Assembly: GCF_004364865.1 (NCBI RefSeq)
Contig: NZ_SOAU01000001.1
Span: 992,001 to 1,056,000, forward strand
From: Ilumatobacter fluminis
GTDB taxonomy: Bacteria > Actinomycetota > Acidimicrobiia > Acidimicrobiales > Ilumatobacteraceae
Reading direction: 5' to 3'
DNA: 64,000 nucleotides
Position numbers and translations under genes: made by a program. This document shows positions 55,201-62,919 of this stretch, piece by piece. The notes under the pieces are model-generated. The model saw only the letters and a program-made list of their open reading frames with translations. It ran no database searches and was not told the origin of the DNA. Every line of letters starts with the position of its first letter. The first letter of the stretch is position 1.

Positions 55201-55704
55201 CGTCGACTCGCGTACGTCGGTATCACCCGGGCGATGCAGCGGCTGTTCATCTCCCACGCTTGGAGTCGGATGCTGTTCGGCAACACGCAGTACAACCCGC
55301 CGTCGCGGTTCCTCGACGAGATCCCCGAGGCCCTCGTCGACCAGCAGGGCAACGTCAGCGGGCGATCCTCGTACGGTCGCCAGAGCTATCGCAATCGTGA
55401 CGAGCGCCCGTACGACGACCCGCCTGCGTACCGTCGCCGCGGACGCGGCACCGACAGCGCCGCCCAGGACGCCCACCGAGACCGCATCGTCGAGTCGGCG
55501 ATGCGCTCGCGCAACACCCCCGAACCGTCCAACTCGCAGGAGTTGGGGCTGAAGGTCGGCGACGACGTCGCCCACCCGGCCTTCGGCGAGGGCGTCATCA
55601 TCGACATCTCCGGCGCAGGCGACAAGGCCGAAGCGGTCATCAACTTCCCGGGCGTCGGGCAGAAGCACCTCGCCCTGGCGTGGGCACCGCTCAAGAAGCT
55701 CTGA
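52234..55704 (+). CDS. pcrA: ATP-dependent DNA helicase PcrA/UvrD1, interrupted by an intein
   Basis: A 1156-residue precursor; the spliced protein would be 804 residues. Motifs: Q motif GLNPDQLDAV, Walker A AGAGSGKT (79-86), ITFTNKAAAEM (Ia), VDEYQDTN (II), GDTDQ | SVYKFRGAD (III, split by the intein at residues 302-653), LDQNYRST (IV), VVLMTLHSAKGLEF (V) and RRLAYVGITRAM (VI). The C-terminal region LKVGDDVAHPAFGEGVI is the tudor-like domain that binds RNA polymerase in PcrA. It unwinds DNA in repair and at stalled replication or transcription. TAGGAT is 9 nt before the ATG. Confidence 0.95.
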   Translation: MSEPPTLFSDPADDEPSAPPAASEPVAPVDPNADMPHPAESFAERAAPRRDGPSPFTQGLNPDQLDAVVHTEGPLLVVAGAGSGKTRVLTHRIAHLIDQGARPSEILAITFTNKAAAEMRERVAELVGPVVRTMWVSTFHSACVRILRRDGEAIGYPRTFSIYDQADAVRLTGYIIRDLGLDAKRFTPRGVHGLISLWKNELKSPEQVAADAENIFDRKHADVYAEYQARLLKAGAMDFDDLLAKVVELFREHPDILDHYRRRFRHILVDEYQDTNQAQNEIVLLLAGDHHNVTVVGDTDQCFPAGTLVTTPSGRVPIEALAVGDAVVGAAQHPTPRSEVVTHVEPGHYEGTVVRLRAGEHEVVATPGHLVPMRLVPQADRWLVYLMYRADRGWRIGRTVASRPARAGLAKHGLLVRTNQEHADAAWVLRICDSLSEAAYHEARLAAEFGLPTACFHDTGRGLAMDEVWLQRLYDSIDTETRAKNLLHEHALTADAPHHRPQNGARRATVNLTMFSDLRAEVGYHRVQWSSNRTDVADRLRAAGFRLREGKTSKSLRYETVFKDYDQALESAHALAAAGGLDIRRRLSHGGVVYDLMPIANAHPGMEVLVLDGDRFEVRTVDEVAHERYSGPVFDLEIDRVHTYVAGGFLVHNSVYKFRGADFRNILQFEDAFPEVTTIVLDQNYRSTQTILDAANAVIDHNVERKPKNLWTDVGGGDRIVRYHAEDEGDEAMWVAGTCQQLHRDDAYNWREMAVLYRTNAQARVVEEAFMRSGIPYKVVGGTRFYDRREIKDAMAYLRAVINPADEVSVKRIVNVPKRGIGDASVDRLDAYAAEMGITFAEAMRHPDEAGVTGPARRGLAHLTEMLDRLGDMAGTEGVGPGDLLQACLDDSGYLAEFEAEDTVESHGRIENLGELVGSAREFTVMDEFLEQVSLVADTDDLDDDDQVVLMTLHSAKGLEFPAVFIVGVEEGVFPHNRALTEPDEMEEERRLAYVGITRAMQRLFISHAWSRMLFGNTQYNPPSRFLDEIPEALVDQQGNVSGRSSYGRQSYRNRDERPYDDPPAYRRRGRGTDSAAQDAHRDRIVESAMRSRNTPEPSNSQELGLKVGDDVAHPAFGEGVIIDISGAGDKAEAVINFPGVGQKHLALAWAPLKKL
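53137..54192 (+). mobile_element. intein (352 aa) in PcrA motif III with a non-LAGLIDADG insert
   Basis: It starts with Cys (CFPAGTLVTTPSGRVPIEAL, block A), has block B with T-x-x-H (VVATPGHLVP), and ends with block F/G VFDLEIDRVHTYVAGGFLVHN followed by extein Ser. The insertion lies between Gln and Ser of GDTDQ-SVY, so PcrA needs splicing. The central ~250 residues lack LAGLIDADG or HNH motifs. They hold LVYLMY-x7-RIG (protein residues about 383-397) and EAAYHEARLAAEFGLPT (about 437-453), which resemble a GIY-YIG nuclease pattern (inference). All splice residues are present, so it looks active. Confidence 0.92.
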
Positions 55705-55777
55705 TCGTCACATCCGCGACGGTCATGACGTTCGGCCCTCGCCGCGCGGTGCTCCGATCTGGCAGACTCTTCCACCG

Positions 55778-56206
55778 ATGAAGGCAGCACTGCTCGTCGA
55801 GAGTCTCACCGGCAACACCTGGAAGGCGGCCGACCTGATCGCCGACAAGCTCCAGCAGGAGCGTTGGTCGATCAGCGGCATGTCGTCGGTCGGCCAGCCC
55901 GACCTGCGGGCGATCCAGGAAGCCGACCTCGTGCTCGTCGGCACGTGGACCCATGGGCTGTTCGTCGTCGGTCAGGCGCCGTTCGGTGCCCCGAAGATCG
56001 CCAACCTGCCGCCGATGCGTGGCAAGAAGGCGGCCTGCTTCCTCACGTTCGCGCTCGACGCCGGCAAGAGCATCGACAAGCTCACGGGTGCCCTCCACAA
56101 GACGGGCGCCGATGTCGCCGGCGGGCTCGAGATCAAGCGCAGTCACCTCGACGAGCACACCGATCTCTTCGTCGAGCGACTGCTCGACGTGCTGCACCCC
56201 GCCTGA
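55778..56206 (+). CDS. flavodoxin-like protein
   Basis: A 142-residue protein with a flavodoxin fold. The FMN phosphate loop is ESLTGNTWKAA (residues 8-18), followed by ADLVLVGTWTHGLFVVGQAPFG for the isoalloxazine-side loops. It may carry electrons or act as a quinone reductase. CAGACT is 9 nt before the ATG. It converges with the large regulator gene, 7 nt between ends. Confidence 0.8.
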   Translation: MKAALLVESLTGNTWKAADLIADKLQQERWSISGMSSVGQPDLRAIQEADLVLVGTWTHGLFVVGQAPFGAPKIANLPPMRGKKAACFLTFALDAGKSIDKLTGALHKTGADVAGGLEIKRSHLDEHTDLFVERLLDVLHPA

Positions 56207-56213
56207 CGGTCGG

Positions 56214-59200
56214 TCAGACCCGCACGCCGACTCGCGCCGCCGCCGCGATCGTCTCGGGTTCCGCATCGAGGCCGGCCTCGGCCAGGTCGGCGACGAGCTG
56301 CTCGGCCACCTGCCGGGCGCCCGCTGCCGCGCCGATCGCCCGATAAGCACCGATCGCCGTTCGCCCGGCTCGCTCGGAGATCGAATCGCGCGCGAGGACC
56401 GACGTTGCCAGCTCGAGCGATCGCTCGGGTTCGCCCTTGGCGAGCAGCAGCTCCGCAGCGCGGCACGCCGCCGACAGCTCGAGGGAGTGCAGCCGGATCC
56501 GGTCGAACCGGACCTCGTCGACGTCGAGGTGCGGGACGTAGTCGCCGCCGACGATCGCCACGGCTCGTTCGTACGCCGCCAGCGCCGTCGACGGGTTCGA
56601 CTGGCGGTCGGCCAGCGCCCCCGCTTCGTACTCGGCTTCGAATCGGTCCCGGTCGACGACGAGGAGGGTCGGGTCGAGATGGAGCAACTGATCGGTGACC
56701 TCCAGGTAGGGCGGCTCGCCAGGAACGGAGAGTGCCTTCTGCAGGTGGGAGAGGTTGGCCCGGAGGTTCTCGCGGGCTCGGGTCGGCTCGAGATCGGGCC
56801 ACATCTGCTCGGCCAGTCGTGCCCGATCGACGGTGCCACCGAGCACGAGGAGGCTGGCGAGTTCGCGTACCTTGCCGCGCGACCGGTCGCCGATCAGGAC
56901 GTCGCCGCCGACGGTGGAGATCGCGAACCGGCCGAACGTGGTGACGTGGAGCGGGCGCGAGGGGCGGGGGCGGTACGTGTCACCGAGCGCTCTGGCGAGC
57001 GATCGCACCGGCTCCGGCGCGTCGGCCGCGAGTCGCTGGACCTCGCGGGCCGCGTCGGGGAGCGAGGCGAGGGCCGGATGTGCCACCGGCGGGTCGGAGG
57101 CGGCGATCGCCAGGTCGACCAGCATGTCGGGCGGAACGTGGACTCGCAGGAGGTCGAGCTGCGACCACGACAGTGATCGGGCCGGACCGACGTCGCCGTC
57201 GACCATCGCGGCCCGCCATGCGGCGCCGGCGGCGACCGCCTGCTGCATCGAGGGGCCGAGCTGGATGTGGTCGAGGTCGTCGAGATGATCGCACAGCGCG
57301 CGGATCGGGGCGAGGATCGTCATGTACGGCCAGGCCGGGAACGGGAGTACGGGGATCGCCGACTCCATCCGTGCGATCGCGGCAACAGCTCGTTCGTGGT
57401 GTCCGGCGGCAGCGAGCCACATGACGTCGGCCGCTTCGGCGAAGAGTCGGTCGCCGGGCTGCGCAGTCGCGCCCAGGTCGAGCGCTTGGTCGATCAACGG
57501 GCGCGCGCCGTCGAGGTCGCCGGCCGACACGCCGATCTGGGCGACGATGCTGCACAGGGCGAGCTGGACGACCCGCATGTTCCGCCGGGCGTACCGTTGC
57601 GGGAGCTCGCGGGCGATGGGCCAGGCCAGGTCGGGGCTGATCTCCCCACGCCACCACACGGCCTGCCCGGCGAACGGGTCGCTGACGCCGTCGGCGAGCA
57701 CCTGGTCGAGATGGGAGTTGACGAGTTCGGGACGTCCGAGCGACAGCAGTCGGCTCGACACGGAGCCGCGCGCTGCATCGGGATCGTCGATCTCGTAGCC
57801 GTCGATCTCGGCGAGCGCCGTCGCGGTGTCGCCCCGAACCGCAGCGGCGTTGGAGCGGAGCATCGCACACGCCGACTTGGCCATCCGGTGACCGTCGTCG
57901 GCGAGCCGTTGCAGACCGGGCGAGATCGAGAGCTCGTGTGGGTTCTCGGCGGGGGCGAGCTGGGTGATGCGCCAGTGCGCAATGACTGCGTCCTCGTCGT
58001 TGCCCGCCTGCTCGGCGAGCGTCAGGGCCCGGCGGTAGGCGTCGATGCACAGTTCCGGCTGGGTCGCGAACAGGCGAGCGGCTCGCAACAGCTCGCCGGA
58101 GGCGCCCTCGGCGAGTTCGTCGGGGAGGAGGTCGAGCAGGGCCATGATCTCGGCGGTGTCGAGGGCGCTGCCGAGTGGTCGGATCGACGCCCGACGGACC
58201 ACCTCGGCGAGTTGCTCGCGGTCGCCTGCCAAGGCGAACGCTTCGGCGGCGGCGACGAGGTCGCCGACATCGAGCAGGTGCTCGCCGGCGCGGCACGCTG
58301 CGTCGCGCCGACGGTCGTCGTCGACCGCGTCGACCAAGGCCTCGGCCCACAGATCGTGGAGCCGGAACGTCGAGTCGTCGACCGGCTCGACGAGGGGTAA
58401 CCCGGCGACGAGTTCGCCGGCGGTCGTCCCCGACGACGGCGCGACCGCGGCGAGCAGCTTGTCGTTGATGTTGGAGAACTGCGCGGCGATGGCGAGCAGT
58501 TCGCGTCGGTCGGTCGGCAGCGAATCGATGACCTGCTCCCACAGGTAGTCGAGGCCCGAGCGTGCGTCCTCCCGGCATTGGAGGGTGACCAGCGCCGGCC
58601 ACGTCGCCACGCGTGCGGCGGGGTTGGCGCCGAGTCGTTCGGCGATGTGCTGTGCCTCGGCAGGCGTGTACGCGAGGTCGGACTCGTCGATGGTGATCAG
58701 TCGGTCGGCGCTCTTCAGGTGGGTGAGCGGGATCGCCGGCCGGGTGCGTCCGGCGAGGACCAGCGACGCGTTCGTGGGCAGCCGTTCGATGAGCATCTCG
58801 ATCGTCGACCACGATGGTGCGCCCGGTTCGATGCGGTGGACGTCGTCGAGCAGGATCGCGACGCGTTCGGGTGCCAGCGCCCACGCAGCGTCGAGGACGT
58901 CGTCGATCGTGACGGCGGACGGCGGCTCGGCGGCGGGGTCGGTGAGCGAACGGAACACGCCCGACAGCAGATGGTCCGGGTCGCGGTCGTGCTCGATCAC
59001 ACGCAGCCAGGCGTCGCGCCCGGCCGGACTCAACCGGTTCTCGTCGATCGCGTGGGCGAGCAGGGTCGACTTGCCGTAGCCGCCACCGCCGGTCACCGTG
59101 ACGACCCGCACCTCGAACCGCTCGGCGAGCGCCGTGACGAGACGTGGACGCACCAGCGTCCACGCCGGGGAGCGTGGGGGTTCGAAACGGAAGGGGAGTG

Positions 59201-59222
59201 GTGTTCGGTCTGCGGTGCTCAT
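56214..59222 (-). CDS. large STAND ATPase regulator with SARP-type DNA-binding and BTAD domains
   Basis: A 1002-residue protein. The N-terminal NTPase has P-loop GGGGYGKST (45-53) and Walker B VAILLDDVHR (about 121-130), as in MalT-type STAND proteins. A long helical TPR-like region follows. The C-terminus has an OmpR/PhoB-like winged helix (about 757-850, VTTFGRFAIS ... RARLAEQMWPDLEP) and a BTAD domain to the end, as in SARP regulators. It probably switches on target genes after binding a signal in the sensor region. TAAGCT at 59259-59264 (minus) may be its -10. Confidence 0.85.
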   Translation of the reverse strand: MSTADRTPLPFRFEPPRSPAWTLVRPRLVTALAERFEVRVVTVTGGGGYGKSTLLAHAIDENRLSPAGRDAWLRVIEHDRDPDHLLSGVFRSLTDPAAEPPSAVTIDDVLDAAWALAPERVAILLDDVHRIEPGAPSWSTIEMLIERLPTNASLVLAGRTRPAIPLTHLKSADRLITIDESDLAYTPAEAQHIAERLGANPAARVATWPALVTLQCREDARSGLDYLWEQVIDSLPTDRRELLAIAAQFSNINDKLLAAVAPSSGTTAGELVAGLPLVEPVDDSTFRLHDLWAEALVDAVDDDRRRDAACRAGEHLLDVGDLVAAAEAFALAGDREQLAEVVRRASIRPLGSALDTAEIMALLDLLPDELAEGASGELLRAARLFATQPELCIDAYRRALTLAEQAGNDEDAVIAHWRITQLAPAENPHELSISPGLQRLADDGHRMAKSACAMLRSNAAAVRGDTATALAEIDGYEIDDPDAARGSVSSRLLSLGRPELVNSHLDQVLADGVSDPFAGQAVWWRGEISPDLAWPIARELPQRYARRNMRVVQLALCSIVAQIGVSAGDLDGARPLIDQALDLGATAQPGDRLFAEAADVMWLAAAGHHERAVAAIARMESAIPVLPFPAWPYMTILAPIRALCDHLDDLDHIQLGPSMQQAVAAGAAWRAAMVDGDVGPARSLSWSQLDLLRVHVPPDMLVDLAIAASDPPVAHPALASLPDAAREVQRLAADAPEPVRSLARALGDTYRPRPSRPLHVTTFGRFAISTVGGDVLIGDRSRGKVRELASLLVLGGTVDRARLAEQMWPDLEPTRARENLRANLSHLQKALSVPGEPPYLEVTDQLLHLDPTLLVVDRDRFEAEYEAGALADRQSNPSTALAAYERAVAIVGGDYVPHLDVDEVRFDRIRLHSLELSAACRAAELLLAKGEPERSLELATSVLARDSISERAGRTAIGAYRAIGAAAGARQVAEQLVADLAEAGLDAEPETIAAAARVGVRV

Positions 59223-59434
59223 CGGTGGTCGACGGCGGGAGCACGCCCGCCGTCGGCGAGCTTAGGTGGACGACACGGTTCGGTTCTCGTCGTTCTGCGG
59301 GCGACGTCGTCACCCGGCGAGTGATGCGATGTGAGTGCCGTGACGGGCGGCCCGACCCGTTGCGTGTGCGATCGTGCGCCGACGAGCGGATGGCTGTGCA
59401 GGGCCGAACGGCCCGCGTCGAGCGGACCGTCGGG

Positions 59435-59929
59435 TCAGTTCGCCTCGGCGGCGCGCAGGTCGATCACGAGTGTCTCGCGACCGTCGACCCGCGGGAACAC
59501 GCCCTCGTCGGGCGGGGACAGTTCGCTGACGTCGACCTCGCGGCCGTCGCAGTCGACGAACAGCCGGGTGCCCACGACCTGCTCGACCACGCACGTCGGT
59601 TCGCGATCGGCCGGATACGCCCAGTACACCCGCCAGCCGTCGGCGGCGACGGCGCCGGTGTGATCGACCACGATCGACCGAGTCCCGATCGCCGTGCCGA
59701 GCTCGGGGAAGAACAGGGGACCGCTCTCGGCGACTTCCTCGGCCAACGACTCGACGGGACCGACGGTGAGCTCGGACGGGGCGATGCGCTCGGTGGCCTC
59801 GGCACCACCACGCGAGATCCACGCCGCCATTCCCCAGAGGAACAGGGCGATCAGGCCGAGCACGACGACGCCGCCGAGCACCGGGACGACCGCCCGGGCG
59901 AATGGCGAACGCAATCGTGGGAGGGGCAC
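59435..59929 (-). CDS. single-pass membrane protein of unknown function
   Basis: A 164-residue protein: a short basic N-terminus, a membrane helix (about 14-38, VVPVLGGVVVLGLIALFLWGM) and an extracytoplasmic beta-rich domain with CVVEQVVGTRLFVDCDGREVDVSEL. Two Cys about 15 residues apart could form a disulfide. The GTG at 59929 is chosen because CAGACT stands 6 nt upstream and the longer frame runs through the sucC promoter. No family recognised. The 212 nt before it (59223-59434) hold no other gene I can see. Confidence 0.65.
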   Translation of the reverse strand: MPLPRLRSPFARAVVPVLGGVVVLGLIALFLWGMAAWISRGGAEATERIAPSELTVGPVESLAEEVAESGPLFFPELGTAIGTRSIVVDHTGAVAADGWRVYWAYPADREPTCVVEQVVGTRLFVDCDGREVDVSELSPPDEGVFPRVDGRETLVIDLRAAEAN

Positions 59930-59982
59930 CGTGCCAGTCTGCCGTCGCCGCGACCGAACCGGAACCCGGGGACGGGGTCGGT

Positions 59983-60012
59983 TGGGCACCGTCTGGCTGG
60001 AACGAATAGGGT
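59983..60012 (+). promoter_or_regulatory. candidate sucCD promoter
   Basis: TGGGCA (59983-59988), an 18-nt spacer and TAGGGT (60007-60012), about 110 nt before sucC. Confidence 0.35.
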
Positions 60013-60122
60013 GCTGGACTCGTGGAGCGTTCGTCTCGCGTCGATGGATCTGCGTCCGTCGCGCATGCTCCCGCCGGCTGACCCCGACCGAGACTTCAAC
60101 CGACCAGAAGGGAACCACCCAC

Positions 60123-61274
60123 GTGGATTTGTTCGAGTACCAGGGCAAGCAGTACTTCGCCCGCTACGGCATCCCGGTGAGCCCGGGTGCACCGGCCGAC
60201 ACCGTCGACGAAGCCGTCACCGCCGCCGAGGACGCCGGGTACCCGGTCGTCGTCAAGGCACAGGTGCAGGTCGGCGGTCGCGGTAAGGCGGGCGGCATCA
60301 AGCTGGCCGACAACGCCGACGAGGTGCGCGAGCACGCCGGCAACATCCTCGGGATGGACATCAAGGGCCACGTGGTCCGTCGTCTCTGGGTCGAGCACGC
60401 CTCCGACATCGAGGAGGAGTACTACGCCAGCTTCACGCTCGACCGTGCGGCGAAGAAGCACCTGCTGATGCTGTCGGCCGAAGGTGGCGTCGAGATCGAG
60501 GCGGTCGCCGAGTCGAACCCCGACGCGATCGTCAAGCTGCACATCGACCCCGTCGACGGGCTCGACCTCGCGACGGCCCGCCAGGCGGCGGTCGACGCCA
60601 AGCTGCCCGAGCGTGCGCTCGACGGAGCCGCCGACATCCTCGTCAAGCTCTACACCTGCTTCACCGAGGGCGACTGCGACCTGGCCGAGATCAACCCGCT
60701 GATCCTGAAGCCGACCGGCGAGGTGCACGCTCTCGACGCCAAGGTCACCCTCGACGGCAACGCCGAGTTCCGCCATCCGGAGTGGGAAGACTTCAAGGGC
60801 CTCACCGAGATGGACGACCGCGAGAAGATGGCGGCCGAGAAAGACCTGCAGTACATCGGTCTCGACGGCACCGTCGGCATCATCGCCAACGGCGCCGGCC
60901 TCGCGATGTCGACGCTCGACGTCGTCAACCAGGTCGGTGGCGCAGCGGCGAACTTCCTCGACATCGGCGGCGGCGCCAACGCCGACGTGATGGCCGGTGC
61001 ACTCGAGGTCATCAACTTCGACGAGAACGTGAAGTCGATCTTCATCAACATCTTCGGTGGCATCACCCGTGGCGAAGAAGTCGCCAAGGGCATCGTCGAG
61101 GCGCTCGGTCGTGTCGACCTGAAGGCCCCGATCGTGATCCGCCTCGACGGCACGAACGCCGAGGAAGGCCGACAGATCCTGGCCGACGCCGGTATTCCGG
61201 AAGACAAGCTGCGGAGCGAGCCCACCATGCTCGACGCCGCCCGAGCCGCGGTCGCGCTGGCCGCAGGAGCCTGA
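60123..61274 (+). CDS. sucC: succinyl-CoA synthetase beta subunit
   Basis: A 383-residue ADP/GDP-forming succinate-CoA ligase beta chain of the TCA cycle. The ATP-grasp domain begins MDLFEYQGKQYFARYGIPV and has VVVKAQVQVGGRGKAGGIK and AEINPLIL. The C-terminal CoA-ligase part includes NGAGLAMSTLD and NIFGGITR. The GTG at 60123 has AAGGGA about 10 nt upstream. sucD follows after 6 nt. Confidence 0.97.
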   Translation: MDLFEYQGKQYFARYGIPVSPGAPADTVDEAVTAAEDAGYPVVVKAQVQVGGRGKAGGIKLADNADEVREHAGNILGMDIKGHVVRRLWVEHASDIEEEYYASFTLDRAAKKHLLMLSAEGGVEIEAVAESNPDAIVKLHIDPVDGLDLATARQAAVDAKLPERALDGAADILVKLYTCFTEGDCDLAEINPLILKPTGEVHALDAKVTLDGNAEFRHPEWEDFKGLTEMDDREKMAAEKDLQYIGLDGTVGIIANGAGLAMSTLDVVNQVGGAAANFLDIGGGANADVMAGALEVINFDENVKSIFINIFGGITRGEEVAKGIVEALGRVDLKAPIVIRLDGTNAEEGRQILADAGIPEDKLRSEPTMLDAARAAVALAAGA

Positions 61275-61280
61275 TCCCCC

Positions 61281-62177
61281 ATGGCCATTTTCGTCAACGA
61301 GAACACCAAGGTCGTCGTCCAGGGCCTGACCGGTGGTCAGGGCAAGTACCACGGCCTCCGCAACCGCGACTACGGCACCCAGATCGTCGCCGGCGTCACC
61401 CCGGGCAAGGCCGGCCAGGACGTCGACGGCATCCCCGTCTACGACACGGTCGAAGACGCGATCGCCGCCACCGGCGCCACGGCGTCGTTCGTGGTGGTGC
61501 CGCCGAAGTTCGCGGCCGGCGCCATCCTCGACGCCGCGAAGGCGGGCATCGAGTTCATCGTGTGCATCACCGAGGGCATCCCGGCCCAGGACGAGGCGAA
61601 GGTCTACAACACCCTCGTCCGTGACTACCCGAACACGCGGCTGCTCGGCCCGAACTGCCCCGGCATCATCAGCCCCGGCAAGTGCAACATCGGCATCACC
61701 GCCGGTGAGATCGCCGAGCTGCCCTCGGCCGATGGTCCGAACGTCGGCATCGTGAGCCGCTCCGGCACGCTCACCTACCAGGCGCTCTACGAGCTGAAGC
61801 AGAAGGGCATCGGCGTGTCGACGTGTGTCGGCATCGGTGGCGACCCGGTTCCGGGCACCAACTTCATCGACTGCCTCCGTGAGTTCGAGGCCGATCCCGA
61901 GACCCACGCGATCATGATGATCGGTGAGATCGGTGGCTCCGCCGAAGAAGAGGCGGCCGAGTTCATCCAGGCCAACGTCAGCAAGCCGATGTCGGCGTAC
62001 ATCGCCGGCGTCACAGCGCCTCCGGGCAAGAAGATGGGCCACGCCGGCGCCATCGTCTCCGGCGGCAAGGGCACGGCCCAGGGCAAGATGGAGGCCTTGT
62101 CGGCCGCCGGTGTCAAGGTCGGTCAGAACCCGACCGAGGCCGGCGAGCTGATGGCCGAGATCGTGGCCGGTCTGTAA
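61281..62177 (+). CDS. sucD: succinyl-CoA synthetase alpha subunit
   Basis: A 298-residue alpha chain. It begins MAIFVNENTKVVVQGLTGGQGKYHG with the CoA-binding Gly-rich loop, has LGPNCPGIISPGKCNIGI and the phosphorylated active-site His in GHAGAIVSGGKGTAQGK. It forms the TCA-cycle enzyme with SucC. A strong terminator follows 22 nt after the stop. Confidence 0.97.
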   Translation: MAIFVNENTKVVVQGLTGGQGKYHGLRNRDYGTQIVAGVTPGKAGQDVDGIPVYDTVEDAIAATGATASFVVVPPKFAAGAILDAAKAGIEFIVCITEGIPAQDEAKVYNTLVRDYPNTRLLGPNCPGIISPGKCNIGITAGEIAELPSADGPNVGIVSRSGTLTYQALYELKQKGIGVSTCVGIGGDPVPGTNFIDCLREFEADPETHAIMMIGEIGGSAEEEAAEFIQANVSKPMSAYIAGVTAPPGKKMGHAGAIVSGGKGTAQGKMEALSAAGVKVGQNPTEAGELMAEIVAGL

Positions 62178-62199
62178 CCGATCCGTTCCCGAACGCGAG

Positions 62200-62240
62200 A
62201 AGGCGGCTCCACCCGAGGGTGGAGCCGCCTTCGACGTTTT
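62200..62240 (+). terminator. terminator after sucCD
   Basis: A near-perfect stem AAGGCGGCTCCACCC (62200-62214) / GGGTGGAGCCGCCTT (62217-62231), followed by CGACGTTTT. It also faces the end of the minus-strand membrane protein gene and could serve both. Confidence 0.8.
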
Positions 62241-62253
62241 CGATCCGTGGTCG

Positions 62254-62769
62254 TCAGCTGCCGGCGGGCGGCGGGGGCGGCGGCATCTCGCCGGCCGCGT
62301 CGCCGTCGTTGTCGAACGCCGACTTCAGCTTGTTCGGGTCGGTCAGGTCCTTGAGGTCACCGCCGGCAGCGGTGAAGCTCATCACGGCACCCGCGGTGGC
62401 GACGAACGTCGAGATCGCCGACAGCCACAGTCCGATCGCTCGGCCGAGATCGACACCTTCCTTGTCGGGGCCGGTGACGATGAGGAACAGCATGAGGAGG
62501 CTCGCCAGTCCGGTGGCTGCGATCAGGATGATCGGCCAGGGGAGCTTGTCGTCGAGCTTCTCCATCACACGCAACACCGTCACCACCGCGGCACCGACCA
62601 CCAGGATCAGGGAGAACCAGCCGCGGAACCAGTCGAATGCGTTGCCGTCGCTCGCCGAGAACCCGAAGCTCTCGATCTTCGCCCAGTCGAAGAACAGGCC
62701 GAAGACGATCATCCCCGCTCCGCCGCCGATGATGAGCCAATCGTTCGTCTTGAACTTGCTGAAATCCAT
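62254..62769 (-). CDS. four-helix membrane protein of unknown function
   Basis: A 171-residue protein. The ATG at 62769 has a strong GGAGGG 5-10 nt upstream. Four hydrophobic segments are visible (about 12-30, 50-68, 82-100 and 115-140), and the C-terminal tail is soluble and ends in PPPPPPAGS. The N-terminal MDFSKFKTNDWLIIGGG is reminiscent of small actinobacterial membrane proteins. No function can be given. Confidence 0.75.
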   Translation of the reverse strand: MDFSKFKTNDWLIIGGGAGMIVFGLFFDWAKIESFGFSASDGNAFDWFRGWFSLILVVGAAVVTVLRVMEKLDDKLPWPIILIAATGLASLLMLFLIVTGPDKEGVDLGRAIGLWLSAISTFVATAGAVMSFTAAGGDLKDLTDPNKLKSAFDNDGDAAGEMPPPPPPAGS

Positions 62770-62919
62770 GGGACCCTCCAATGTCGGTCGTGACTTCCCA
62801 GTGATCGACACTACTCACCGTGGCCGACCGGGTCGGCGAATTACACCGTGGGTGTGTGTGGCTGACATTTCGTTCGGCGGCGACGGGGCTCCCGGGCTGA
62901 CTCGCTACGGTCGGCGGAC

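Noticed and set aside
59223-59434. Possible gene or RNA between the SARP regulator and the membrane protein
   Set aside because: Only shadow frames without SD or -10 pattern, and no tRNA-like or terminator-like fold.
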